Assembly: GCF_013377535.1 (NCBI RefSeq)
Contig: NZ_JABCJE010000002.1
Span: 661,490 to 725,489, forward strand
Direction of reading: 5' to 3'
DNA: 64,000 nt
From: Donghicola mangrovi
GTDB lineage: Bacteria; Pseudomonadota; Alphaproteobacteria; Rhodobacterales; Rhodobacteraceae
In this document: positions 8,682-16,942 of the stretch, in pieces
Numbering within the stretch: the first letter of the stretch is position 1
How the letters are laid out: every line of letters starts with the position of its first letter
Program-made: the position numbers and the translations under genes
The notes under the pieces: model-generated
The model's database searches: none
Told to the model about the DNA's origin: nothing
Seen by the model: only the letters and a program-made list of their open reading frames with translations

Positions 8682-8698
8682 TGTTCTGTCAATGAACA
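8682..8698 (-). promoter_or_regulatory. Inverted repeat overlapping a -35 element, candidate MarR operator
   Basis: TGTTC-N7-GAACA forms a 17-bp inverted repeat starting 42 bases upstream of the SDR ATG. Read on the minus strand it contains TTGACA (8692-8687), a consensus -35. No good -10 is seen at the matching distance. The size and symmetry suit a MarR dimer such as the one encoded at 3599-4078. This is inference from pattern and position. Confidence 0.45.
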
Positions 8699-8871
8699 TT
8701 TATTTCCTTAACGCAATTTCGGTATCCGCACCTGATCGTGGCCTGCCAGCGGCTGAAACGGCCCAAAGACTCTGGTTGGCAAAGAGGTCCCCCTGCGGCG
8801 AAAGCTGCCCCAGAAAAGATGCACTGAAAATAGAGGAACAGAGCAAGCACTGGTAGATTTCGTGCATTCAT
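8689..8871 (-). CDS. Possible small exported protein (60 residues, low support)
   Basis: An open frame of 60 residues begins with a convincing signal-peptide-like segment (MNARNLPVLALFLYF... to GAAFA) followed by about 35 polar residues with three cysteines. A GGTGG sits 6 bases before the ATG. Against it, the 3' end runs through the candidate operator of the SDR promoter and I recognise no family. The rest of the 363-base gap between the SDR gene and the AraC gene (8641-9003) shows nothing else gene-like. Confidence 0.22.
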   Translation of the reverse strand: MNARNLPVLALFLYFQCIFSGAAFAAGGPLCQPESLGRFSRWQATIRCGYRNCVKEINVH

Positions 8872-9003
8872 CGCGCACCACCAATGAGGCGGATAGGCGA
8901 GAAAATCGGACAACCATCTGTTTTGAAATGGCTTCTCGGCGCACCACGGAGAAAGCCCCCGATGCACGGTTTCCTCCACCTGCCATATCCCCACAGGCCG
9001 GAC

Positions 9004-9852
9004 TTACGCCTCTGGCGCGAACCGCGCTTTGTAGGCGACAGGGGTCATCCCCTCTTTGGCCTTGAACCGTTTCGAGAAATAAGAGGGGTCGGAAAAGCCC
9101 AGACGGTAGCCCACTTCGGCCACTTGCAGGCGGGTGAAGGCCAGCAAACGGCGTGCTTCGGCCATGATCGCGGTCTCGATATAAGAGGACGCGCCCTGCC
9201 CCGTGGCCGCCCTGCACAGCCGACTCAGATGGCCCGTCGTGACCGACAAAGCATCTGCGTAATCACGTGCGCTCCAGCCTTCGGCCATATGTTGGGCGAT
9301 CAGCGCATCCAGCCGTTTGAGCCGGTCATCAGCCCCTTCGCTCAGGTCAACGGGGCTGTGCTCTGCCACCAAGGACAGCATGGCCTGCGCCGTGGACACC
9401 AAACTTTGTGCCCTGAACCCGCCCCGTTCCGCAAAGAGACGCGCCAGAACCGTGGTCAGCGCGCCCAACGCCTCGGTCGTGGCGCCAAGAAACGGACGGG
9501 ACAGCGCCTTGGTGATCTGCCCCCCTTCGCCCGCCAGCCCCAGAAACACGCTGGTCGGAAAGGAAATCACCACCCCGTGCGAGCCTTTGGCAAAAACGAA
9601 CCCGTGCACCACATGGGGCGGCAGGAACAGGAAATGCCCGCTGGTCAACCGCTGAGACGCGCCGTCCACCGACACCTCGGCCGAGCCTGCGCCCATCACA
9701 AATAGCTGCGCCATCTGGTCATGCCGGTGGGGGGTGATCGTCCAGCCATGCTGCGCGGCGCGGTCGAAGAACTGCTCGCAATGGACCACATCGGGGAACA
9801 CAGTGGTCTCGCCGAACAGGTTAAAGGACGGGATGGGGTGTGGGGTGCTCAT
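9004..9852 (-). CDS. AraC-family transcriptional regulator (PobR-like)
   Basis: A 282-residue AraC/XylS protein. The N-terminal cupin-like ligand domain starts IPSFNLFGET and contains TPHRHDQMAQLF. The C-terminal double HTH includes WSARDYADALSVTTGHLSRLC and the second-helix signature GFSDPSYFSKRFKAKEG. The start region resembles AraC-type PobR regulators of 4-hydroxybenzoate use, but no pobA is in the window. The ATG at 9852 fits family length; frames reaching 10026 would extend into the TTCGAA array. It lies upstream of, and in the same direction as, the hydroxycinnamate cluster and divergent from ald. It may control either; this is inferred from position only. Confidence 0.8.
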   Translation of the reverse strand: MSTPHPIPSFNLFGETTVFPDVVHCEQFFDRAAQHGWTITPHRHDQMAQLFVMGAGSAEVSVDGASQRLTSGHFLFLPPHVVHGFVFAKGSHGVVISFPTSVFLGLAGEGGQITKALSRPFLGATTEALGALTTVLARLFAERGGFRAQSLVSTAQAMLSLVAEHSPVDLSEGADDRLKRLDALIAQHMAEGWSARDYADALSVTTGHLSRLCRAATGQGASSYIETAIMAEARRLLAFTRLQVAEVGYRLGFSDPSYFSKRFKAKEGMTPVAYKARFAPEA

Positions 9853-9945
9853 GCCCGAAAGGTGCCAGAGCACTGGCCGCGGGTCCACCTCCGATTCACC
9901 CAGCGGGACGATTGGACCGTGCATATGCAGCATGAGCGTGGTTTC

Positions 9946-10011
9946 TTCGAAATACTGACGTATATTTCGAAACTTCTTCGAAAACACACGCGATCCTTGC
10001 GAAAATTCGAA
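9946..10011. promoter_or_regulatory. Phased array of four TTCGAA palindromes between araC-type gene and ald
   Basis: TTCGAA occurs at 9946-9951, 9966-9971, 9977-9982 and 10006-10011. The second copy extends to TTTCGAAA. Start-to-start spacings are 20, 11 and 29 bases, close to whole helical turns, so the sites would face one side of the helix. The array lies 58-123 bases upstream of ald and 94-159 bases upstream of the AraC start. Alanine dehydrogenase genes in related bacteria are commonly under Lrp/AsnC-type control, which fits phased sites. The binding protein is unknown here. Confidence 0.5.
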
Positions 10012-10068
10012 ACACCTGCGCGACAATCGGGCGCATCATCTGTGGCAACACGCCATTTGGAGGATACA

Positions 10069-11187
10069 ATGCGTATCGGTTGCCCGAAAGAGATCAAGAA
10101 CCACGAATATCGCGTCGGCCTGACCCCCGAAAGCGCGGCAGAGCTGGTTGCCCATGGTCACACCGTCACCATCGAGACCGGCGCCGGCGAAGGCATCGGC
10201 GCCACCGATGACGCCTACCGCGCAGCCGGTGCGGCGATTGCCTCGGTCGACGAGGTGTTCGAGACCGCCGACATCGTGGTAAAAGTCAAAGAACCCCAAG
10301 AGGTTGAGCGCAAACGTTTGCGTGCGGACCAGACCCTATATACCTATCTGCACCTTGCCCCCGATGCGCCCCAGACCAATGATCTGATCGCATCCGGCGC
10401 GACCTGCATTGCCTATGAAACCGTGACCTCGCCCCGTGGCGGTCTGCCCCTACTGAAGCCCATGAGCCAAGTTGCCGGCCGTATGTCGGTGCAGGCCGGT
10501 GCCTCGGCGCTGGAAAAGGCCCATGGCGGACGCGGCGTTCTGCTGGGTGGCGTTCCGGGCGTGGCTCCGGGCAAAATCGTGATCATCGGCGGCGGCGTTG
10601 TGGGCCGTAACGCAGCGCAAATGGCGGTTGGCCTTGGCGCGGATGTTACCATTCTGGACCGCTCGAACGACGTTCTGGAAAGCATCGACCAGCAGTTCGG
10701 TGGCGCGGTGAAAACCGTGTATTCCAGCCAGAGCCTGCTGGAAGCGGCTGTGAAAGACGCGGATCTGGTCATCGGTGCGGTGCTGATCCCCGGTGCTGCG
10801 GCCCCCAAACTGGTCACCCGCGAGATGCTGAAAACCATGCAGCCCGGCGCGGTGCTGGTGGACGTCGCGATCGACCAGGGCGGCTGCTTCGAGACCTCTC
10901 GTGCGACCACCCACGCCGACCCGATCTACATCGAAGAGGGCATCGTCCACTACTGCGTCGCCAACATGCCCGGCGCGGTTGCCCGCACCTCGACCTATGC
11001 GCTGAACAACGCCACCCTGCCCCACCTGCTGAAGCTGGCGGACCTGGGTGTAGCCGAGGCCCTGCGCCGCGACGAGCACCTGCTGAACGGCCTGAACGTG
11101 GCCAAGGGCGTCATCACCTGCGAGCCTGTCTCGGTCGCGCAGAACCTGCCCTACACCCCTGCCGCCGAAATTCTGGCGCAGCTCTGA
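10069..11187 (+). CDS. ald: Alanine dehydrogenase
   Basis: A 372-residue L-alanine dehydrogenase, the usual length for the family. It starts [20 protein letters not shown], a strong signature including the pyruvate-binding Arg and Lys region, and carries the NAD Rossmann motif [12 protein letters not shown] near 170-182 and a C-terminal [16 protein letters not shown] block. It interconverts alanine and pyruvate plus ammonium with NAD. GGAGG lies 6 bases before the ATG. The open frame reaching back to 9721 crosses the divergent regulatory region and is not the start. A GC-rich hairpin without a T-run follows at about 11199-11216. Confidence 0.97.
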   Translation: MRIGCPKEIKNHEYRVGLTPESAAELVAHGHTVTIETGAGEGIGATDDAYRAAGAAIASVDEVFETADIVVKVKEPQEVERKRLRADQTLYTYLHLAPDAPQTNDLIASGATCIAYETVTSPRGGLPLLKPMSQVAGRMSVQAGASALEKAHGGRGVLLGGVPGVAPGKIVIIGGGVVGRNAAQMAVGLGADVTILDRSNDVLESIDQQFGGAVKTVYSSQSLLEAAVKDADLVIGAVLIPGAAAPKLVTREMLKTMQPGAVLVDVAIDQGGCFETSRATTHADPIYIEEGIVHYCVANMPGAVARTSTYALNNATLPHLLKLADLGVAEALRRDEHLLNGLNVAKGVITCEPVSVAQNLPYTPAAEILAQL

Positions 11188-11391
11188 TCCAAAGCGCGGC
11201 TCCCTTGCGGGGGCCGGTCTACTGGCCGCCTGATCCGGCAATCGGTCCTCCCCTCTTGTCCGGACCGAATCGGGCGTTCCCACAGGGGCTGTGCTGCATA
11301 TGCGGCACGGCCCTTGTCTTTTGTCCCGCGCGGTCTGGCCAAAGCGCCGTCGGTTGTGTCAGCTAGAGGCGCAGCAAATGGGGGCACATCC

Positions 11392-12153
11392 ATGATCCAG
11401 AGCATCCGCAACCTTTACGAAGGCGACAGCCCCACGGCGCACAGGTTCCGCTATGGGCTACTGGCGTTCGACATCGTGACCATCGGCTTTGTGGTGGTGA
11501 CGTCGTTCTTTGCCCGCGCCCCGTGGGTCGAGTGGGTGGATGGCGTGTTCGGTGCCTTGATCCTGATGGATTTTCTGGTGCGGATGGGGCTGGAAAAGCA
11601 AAAGCTGAAATCCCTGACGCGGCTGGCCACATGGGCCGATATCGCTGCGGTTCTGTCGTTTCTGGCGCCCATCGCGGGCGAAGGTGTCGGCTTCCTGAGG
11701 GTTCTGCGCACCCTGCGATTGCTGCACACCTATCAGACGCTGGCGCGGCTGCGGCAGGACTTCAGCTACTTCCGCAAGAACGAGGACGTGATCATGTCCG
11801 CCCTGAACCTCGGGGTGTTTCTGTTCATCATGACCGGCCTGATCTATGCGACCCAATACGGGATTAACCCCGAAATCCGGAACTATGTAGACGCGCTGTA
11901 TTTCACCGTGACGACCCTGACGACCACCGGTTTCGGGGACATCACGCTCAGCGGCCCTTGGGGGCGGCTCTTGTCTGTGGGGGTGATGATCTTTGGCGTG
12001 ACGCTGTTCTTGCGCCTGCTACAGGTGTTGTTCCGCCCCTCCAAGGTGCGTCAGGAATGTCAGGTCTGCGGGCTGATCCTGCATGACGCGGACGCGGTCC
12101 ATTGCAAGCATTGCGGCACCGTCATCCACATCCACACCGAGGGCTCTCTCTAA
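11392..12153 (+). CDS. Voltage-gated-type ion channel (K+ channel-like) with C-terminal zinc ribbon
   Basis: A 253-residue membrane protein. The N-terminal segments resemble a voltage-sensor domain, with an Arg-rich S4-like helix (FLRVLRTLRLLHTYQTLARL). A pore helix and filter TTTGFGDI follow, where TVGYGD is the usual K+ filter, then a last membrane helix and a short cytoplasmic tail. The tail has two CxxC pairs (CQVCG...CKHCG), a zinc-ribbon-like end. The ATG at 11392 has GGGGG upstream; an extension to 11314 is not supported. Ion selectivity is uncertain because the filter has Phe where Tyr is usual. The stop overlaps the convergent SulP gene by 4 bases. Confidence 0.8.
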   Translation: MIQSIRNLYEGDSPTAHRFRYGLLAFDIVTIGFVVVTSFFARAPWVEWVDGVFGALILMDFLVRMGLEKQKLKSLTRLATWADIAAVLSFLAPIAGEGVGFLRVLRTLRLLHTYQTLARLRQDFSYFRKNEDVIMSALNLGVFLFIMTGLIYATQYGINPEIRNYVDALYFTVTTLTTTGFGDITLSGPWGRLLSVGVMIFGVTLFLRLLQVLFRPSKVRQECQVCGLILHDADAVHCKHCGTVIHIHTEGSL

Positions 12154-13412
12154 CGGCTGCGTTCGGACCAGTCGGCGTCGGGCAGCCCCTTTTTACGGGC
12201 GCGCAGGGCAAGCCCCAGCGCAACGCCCACCCCGATGGCAACCGTCAGATCGGCGATCACCGTCAGGACCAGCGTCAGGATCAGCAAAAATCGGTCGGAC
12301 GGGGATTGGGCCCAGTGGTGCTTCCATTTGTGGGGCTCGCTCATGTTCCATGCGGTCAGGATCAGCAGACCGGCCAGCGCGGGCATCGCCATCTGGCCCG
12401 CAATCGGCGCGGCCACCAGCATCACCAGCACAATCACCGCCGCATGGACCATCCCCGCCACGGGGGTCCGCCCGCCTGCGCGAATGTTGGTGGCGGTGCG
12501 CGCAATGGCCCCTGTCGCAGGCAGCCCCCCGAACAGGGCCGAGCCGATATTCGCGGCCCCTTGGGCGATGAGTTCGGCATTGGGCTTGTGATGGCCGCCA
12601 GTCATCCGGTCTGCCACCATCGCCGACAGCAGGGATTCCACCCCCGCCAGAAACGCAATCACAAGGGCCGAAGGGATCAACTCCCTGATCCGCGCAAAGC
12701 TGACCTCGGGCAGGTGCGGCATCGGCAAAGTCCGCGGCAAATCCCCGAACCGCGAGATAATCGTGTCCACCTGCAGCCCCAACGCCAGCGACAGCGCCGA
12801 AGTCACCGCCATCGCCACAATCAACCCCGGATAGCGGGGAAAGGCGCGGCGCAGCACCGTGATCAGCGCAATCGTTGCCAGCCCGATCCCCAGCGCCGCC
12901 CCGTTAAATGTGCCCCGCGCGGACCAGAGCGCCTCGATCTTGGCAAAGAACTCGGCGGGCATGTGCGCAATGTCGGCCCCCATTAGATCCTTGAGCTGGC
13001 TTGTGGCGATGATCACCGCGATCCCGATGGTGAAACCGTCGATCACCGGCTCTGGCACCAATGAAATCAGGCGGCCCGCGCGGAAATAGCCCGCCACCAG
13101 CAGGATCATCCCCGCCATCAGGGTCGCGATCACCAGCCCGTCATAGCCATGGGCCGCGATCACTCCGTAGACCACCACGATGAACGCCCCCGTCGGCCCG
13201 CCGATCTGCACGCGGCTGCCCCCAAGGAACGAGATCAGAAAGCCCCCGACCACCGCCGTCACCAGCCCCGTCGCCGGATCGGCGCCCGAGGCAATCGCAA
13301 TCGCAAGGCTCAGCGGCAGGGCGACCATTGCCACGGTGATCCCCGCCAAGAGGTCGGCCAAAAACAGCTTCAGGTCATAAATTCGCAAGGTAGAAAACAG
13401 TTCGGGCGTCAT
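12150..13412 (-). CDS. SulP-family anion permease lacking a STAS domain
   Basis: A 420-residue polytopic permease of the SulP/SLC26 family. The N-terminal region (DLLAGITVAMVALPLSLAIA) and a stretch ending GLPATGAIARTATNIRAG are typical. The protein stops shortly after the last membrane segments (ARKKGLPDADWSERSR), so the cytoplasmic STAS domain found in most members is missing. I chose the ATG at 13412, with AGGTGG 5 bases upstream, over a GTG at 13451. Sulfate or bicarbonate are possible substrates. The gene converges on the channel gene and diverges from an SLC13 permease. Confidence 0.88.
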   Translation of the reverse strand: MTPELFSTLRIYDLKLFLADLLAGITVAMVALPLSLAIAIASGADPATGLVTAVVGGFLISFLGGSRVQIGGPTGAFIVVVYGVIAAHGYDGLVIATLMAGMILLVAGYFRAGRLISLVPEPVIDGFTIGIAVIIATSQLKDLMGADIAHMPAEFFAKIEALWSARGTFNGAALGIGLATIALITVLRRAFPRYPGLIVAMAVTSALSLALGLQVDTIISRFGDLPRTLPMPHLPEVSFARIRELIPSALVIAFLAGVESLLSAMVADRMTGGHHKPNAELIAQGAANIGSALFGGLPATGAIARTATNIRAGGRTPVAGMVHAAVIVLVMLVAAPIAGQMAMPALAGLLILTAWNMSEPHKWKHHWAQSPSDRFLLILTLVLTVIADLTVAIGVGVALGLALRARKKGLPDADWSERSR

Positions 13413-13787
13413 CGGGGCCACCTGTGCAATGCGTTTAACCCAGCCAATCACTTGGGCCCGAGTCCTGCAACGCGGTCATTTGACGGGGTGCTGCAATTGC
13501 CGCGCCAGACGGCACTAAGCGGGAATTTTCCGCGCTTGCACCCGCGCAATGAGAATCCGCATGACAGCCCCCTTGGAAACAGATATTTTCCAGTCTGTTT
13601 GGCGCGGCTCTGCCAGCCGCTACGCCATCTGACATGAGGTATCCAGCCGGCCCCGACCGGCGCCCTGCCCGCCTTCGGCCCCACCGGACGGGACAGCGCA
13701 ATCCAGAATAGACGCCGCCTGCGTCGCTTCTTTCCCTCTTTCGCTTTTGACAATCCGACTTTTCCGAAACCGCGCTGGAGTGCGTGT
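13413..13787. other. Divergent intergenic region with a 7-bp-arm inverted repeat
   Basis: About 375 bases between the SulP and SLC13 starts hold no credible gene. AAACAGA (13577-13583) and TCTGTTT (13594-13600) form an inverted repeat with a 10-base AT-rich spacer, possibly an operator or RNA hairpin. TTGACA at 13747-13752 could be a -35 for the SLC13 gene, but no clear -10 follows. GGAG lies 7 bases before the SLC13 ATG. Confidence 0.4.
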
Positions 13788-15566
13788 ATGTTTTTCGACC
13801 TGGGATCTTTCGCCCCTGTTGCCTCGATCCTGCTGATTGCAGGTGTGTTTATCGTCTTTCTGCTAGAGCTTTTCTCGGCCGAGGTTGTGGCCCTGTGCGG
13901 TGCGGCCATCGCGCTGTTTCTGGGGATCGTCAGCACCGACGACCTGCTCAAGGCGGTGGGCAACCCCGCCCCCATTACCATCGGTGCCATGTTCGTGCTG
14001 TCTGCGGCGCTGATCCGCACGGGCGTTCTGGATGCCCTTGCCGCCCACCTGATCAAAGGGGTCGGCCGCCATCCCATCCTGACCATTTCAACCTTTTTCG
14101 GGGTGGCGGCGGCGGCGTCAGCGTTCATGAACAACACGCCTGTGGTCATGGTGCTGATCCCTGTGGTTTTTGGGCTGGCCCGCGCGATGGGTACCAATGC
14201 CTCGCGCTATTTGATCCCTCTGTCTTATGTGGTGATCCTTGGGGGGACGTGTACGCTGATTGGGACCTCGACCAACCTCTTGGTGGACGGGGTCGCGCGG
14301 GACTTGGGCATCGCGCCCTTTAGCCTGTTCGAGATCGCACCCTTGGGGATCGCTTTGGCCGTGGTGTGCGGGCTGTTTCTGGCGATTGCCGCCCCGCGCC
14401 TGCTGCCCGACCGCGCCGCCCTGAGCGACCAGTCCGCCCTGCGGGACCGCAAATCGTGGACGGTCGAGCTGTTTGTGCCCCTTGAAAGCCCCTTGATCGG
14501 CAAACGGATCGCGGATGTCGCCGCCTTTCGCCGTGGGTCGGGCCGTGTGATCGACCTGATCCGAGAGGACGTGTCCCTGCGCCACCGCTTTGCCGAAGAA
14601 ACCCTGGAGGCCGGCGATCGCGTGGTCCTGCGCACCTCGGAGGAAGAGGTCATGGCTCTGCGTGAAAACCGGTCTGTCAGTCTGGAGCTGTCGGGCGCCG
14701 AGTGGGTCCAGAGCCGCCAGAACACGGTGATCGAGGCCTTGGTCGGCAGTGCCAAAGGGATGGTTAGCGAACTGGGCTGGCGTCGGCGGCACGGGGTCTA
14801 CCCGATTGCGATGCATCGGCGCGGCAGTTCGGTCGATCTGCGGGAGACAGGCCTGCGCCTGCTGCCCGGTGACACGGTTCTGCTGGACGGCCCCCGCGAT
14901 GATATCGAACGCCTAGCCCGCGAAGAGAACCTGACCCTGCTGGCCCCCTTGGCCACCCGCGCCTATCGCCGGAATAAGGCCCCGATTGCCATTCTGGTGA
15001 TGATCGCCGTGGTGCTGGGGGCCGCGCTGGAACTGGCACCCATCCTGCCCCTGTCGGTGATCGGGGTCGCCATCGTGCTGGCCACACGCTGCGTGGACCC
15101 CGACGAAGGGGTCGGCTCTATCGACGGGCGGTTGCTGCTACTTGTGGTGTCGATGCTGGTGCTGGGGAATGCCCTTGACCGCAGCGGCGCGATGGAGCGG
15201 ATCGTCAGCCTGCTGACCCCGATCTTGTCGGACCTGAACCCCTTGGTGACGCTGGCGGTGATCTATGCGGCGACCTCGATCCTGACCGAGATCGTGACCA
15301 ACAACGCGGTGGCTGTGGTCATGACCCCCATCGCGGCGGGGGTCGCGGCGCAACTGGGGCTGGACCCGCGTCCCTTTGTGGTGGCGGTGATGTTCGGGGC
15401 CTCGGCCAGCTTTGCCACGCCGATCGGGTACCAGACCAACATGATGGTCTATTCGGCGGGGGGCTACCGGTTTGCGGACTTCTTGCGGATCGGCCTGCCG
15501 ATGAACGTGCTGGCGGGGATCTTGACCGTGCTGCTAACCCCGCTGATCTGGCCGTTCCACCCCTGA
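13788..15566 (+). CDS. SLC13-family permease with two RCK_C (TrkA-C) domains
   Basis: A 592-residue SLC13/CitT-type transporter. N-terminal membrane helices include the AFMNNTPVVMV motif (Asn-Thr-Pro of the first substrate-binding loop) and LGGTCTLIGTSTNLLV. A central soluble part, about residues 215-400, holds two TrkA-C-like domains (ESPLIGKRIADV... and RGSSVDLRETGLRLLPGDTVLL). The second membrane half carries EIVTNNAVAVVMTPIA and GYQTNMMVY. This layout matches putative sulfate/dicarboxylate permeases of the SAC1 type. The neighbouring SulP gene hints at sulfate, but that is inference. Confidence 0.9.
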   Translation: MFFDLGSFAPVASILLIAGVFIVFLLELFSAEVVALCGAAIALFLGIVSTDDLLKAVGNPAPITIGAMFVLSAALIRTGVLDALAAHLIKGVGRHPILTISTFFGVAAAASAFMNNTPVVMVLIPVVFGLARAMGTNASRYLIPLSYVVILGGTCTLIGTSTNLLVDGVARDLGIAPFSLFEIAPLGIALAVVCGLFLAIAAPRLLPDRAALSDQSALRDRKSWTVELFVPLESPLIGKRIADVAAFRRGSGRVIDLIREDVSLRHRFAEETLEAGDRVVLRTSEEEVMALRENRSVSLELSGAEWVQSRQNTVIEALVGSAKGMVSELGWRRRHGVYPIAMHRRGSSVDLRETGLRLLPGDTVLLDGPRDDIERLAREENLTLLAPLATRAYRRNKAPIAILVMIAVVLGAALELAPILPLSVIGVAIVLATRCVDPDEGVGSIDGRLLLLVVSMLVLGNALDRSGAMERIVSLLTPILSDLNPLVTLAVIYAATSILTEIVTNNAVAVVMTPIAAGVAAQLGLDPRPFVVAVMFGASASFATPIGYQTNMMVYSAGGYRFADFLRIGLPMNVLAGILTVLLTPLIWPFHP

Positions 15567-15575
15567 CCCACCCAT

Positions 15576-15601
15576 AAAAAAGGCCCCGCCGAAGCGGGGC
15601 C
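15576..15601 (-). terminator. Rho-independent terminator of the formate/nitrite transporter gene
   Basis: GGCCCCGC-CGAA-GCGGGGCC is a perfect 8-bp stem with a 4-base loop. On the minus strand it is followed by six T (AAAAAA at 15576-15581 on the plus strand). It ends the transcript of the FNT gene at 15627-16478 and may act in both directions between convergent genes. Confidence 0.9.
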
Positions 15602-15626
15602 AAGGTCTTCCAAGGTGAAGGAAATC

Positions 15627-16478
15627 TTATTCGGCGGGCATGTGCGCGCTGTCGTCGTTGCGTGCAACACTTGCGTTGCGCTTGGGCGACTCTTTGAAGT
15701 GGGTCATGTAGAGCATGCCGCCAACAAAGGTCAGACCGCCAACCAGGTTACCCAGAACAACGGGGATCTCGTTGTAGATGAAGTAGTCTGCCCAGGTGAA
15801 CTGACCGCCCAGAATGATGCCCGAGGGGAACAGGAACATGTTCACGATCGAGTGCTCGAAGCCCAGGTAGAAGAACACCAGGATCGGCATCCACATCGCC
15901 ATGATCTTGCCCGAGACGCTGTTCGACATCATCGCAGCAACAACACCGGTCGACACCATCCAGTTGCACATCACAGCGCGGACGAAGACGGTCAGCAGAC
16001 CTGCGCTACCGGCAGCCGCGTAGCCCAGAGTACGGGCTTCACCGATTTTGCCGATTTTCGCGCCGATCGCGTTGGGTTCCTGGCTAAAGCCCATGGTGAA
16101 GATGATCGCCATCATGATCGCAGTGGTCATGGCGCCAGCGAAGTTACCGGTGAACACCAGACCCCAGTTACGCAGAACGCCGCCCCAGGTGCAGCCCGGA
16201 CGCTTGGCGATTACGGCCAGCGGGGCCAGAGTGAACACGCCGGTCAGCAGGTCGAAACCCATCAGGTACAGCATACAGAAGCCAACGGGGAACAGCAGTG
16301 CGCCAACCAGTGGCTGGCCGGTGTTCACGGTGATGCTGATTGCGAAAGCCGCCGCCAGAGCCAGAATAGCACCTGCCATAAATGCGCGGATCAGGGTGTC
16401 CTTGGTGGACATAAAGATCTTGGATTCGCCCGCATCGACCATCTTGGCCGCGAATTCTTTGGGTTGGATATAAGACAA
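15627..16478 (-). CDS. Formate/nitrite transporter (FNT) family channel
   Basis: A 283-residue FNT-family pentameric channel with six membrane segments. Family signatures include the N-terminal SYIQPKEFAAKMVDAGESK and the membrane stretch RAVMCNWMVSTGVV, equivalent to the conserved NxxVC-like region. It would carry formate, nitrite or a related monovalent acid across the inner membrane. The reading frame begins with a TTG at 16478, needed for the conserved N terminus; AAGGG lies about 9 bases upstream. nirBD lies 11 kb away, so a nitrite role is possible but not shown by context. Confidence 0.9.
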   Translation of the reverse strand: MSYIQPKEFAAKMVDAGESKIFMSTKDTLIRAFMAGAILALAAAFAISITVNTGQPLVGALLFPVGFCMLYLMGFDLLTGVFTLAPLAVIAKRPGCTWGGVLRNWGLVFTGNFAGAMTTAIMMAIIFTMGFSQEPNAIGAKIGKIGEARTLGYAAAGSAGLLTVFVRAVMCNWMVSTGVVAAMMSNSVSGKIMAMWMPILVFFYLGFEHSIVNMFLFPSGIILGGQFTWADYFIYNEIPVVLGNLVGGLTFVGGMLYMTHFKESPKRNASVARNDDSAHMPAE

Positions 16479-16942
16479 CTTGAAGCCCTTTCAGAAGGTA
16501 CCGGCGCAGGGGCCAGTTGTGACTTGGGAAAGTGTTAAGTGCCGCCCCGAAGGGCAGAATTTCAGTCCACAGCGCGAGCGCTCGACCAGACGGACGACAT
16601 CCGCATTCATTAAGATCGGGAGGAAAGACTGAACGCGTGCCCTTGGAGGAGGCGTCCGGCATCATTGCCAGAACGTTATCGTCTATCGGTGCGCCGCGCC
16701 GTTGCGGCTGTGGAAGGGTCAAAACCCTATGCCACCATGGCTAGAGCCACCTCTGACGTGTTTCAAGAACCGCGCTCTCGTTTGTGTGACCTTAAGTGAC
16801 ATTTTTTTGGGATTTCGCTGCATCTGCACAGAAAATGTGCATCCGTTCTGGGCAAAGACTGCCTTCCGAAGAAAACCTAAGGGGATTTTGCCGGTTTGAC
16901 AGAGATCAGAGCGTTCTGCGGCGGCCCCCCTAGGCTGAGGCC
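16479..16942. other. Divergent intergenic region, no gene seen
   Basis: 464 bases separate the FNT gene from the ABC exporter operon. I see no credible open frame. TTGACA at 16896-16901, followed by AGATCAG, gives a TTGAC-N4-ATCAG arrangement 34 bases before the ABC ATPase. It resembles an FNR half-palindrome but misses the last base of the consensus. No matching -10 is clear. Confidence 0.3.

Noticed and set aside
8683..8697. SOS (LexA) box GTTC-N7-GAAC
   Set aside because: The alphaproteobacterial SOS box is a direct GTTC-N7-GTTC repeat, whereas this one is inverted. No SOS gene follows.
11199..11216. Terminator after ald
   Set aside because: The hairpin GGCTCCC-N4-GGGGGCC has no T-run on either strand, so it is not called as a Rho-independent terminator.
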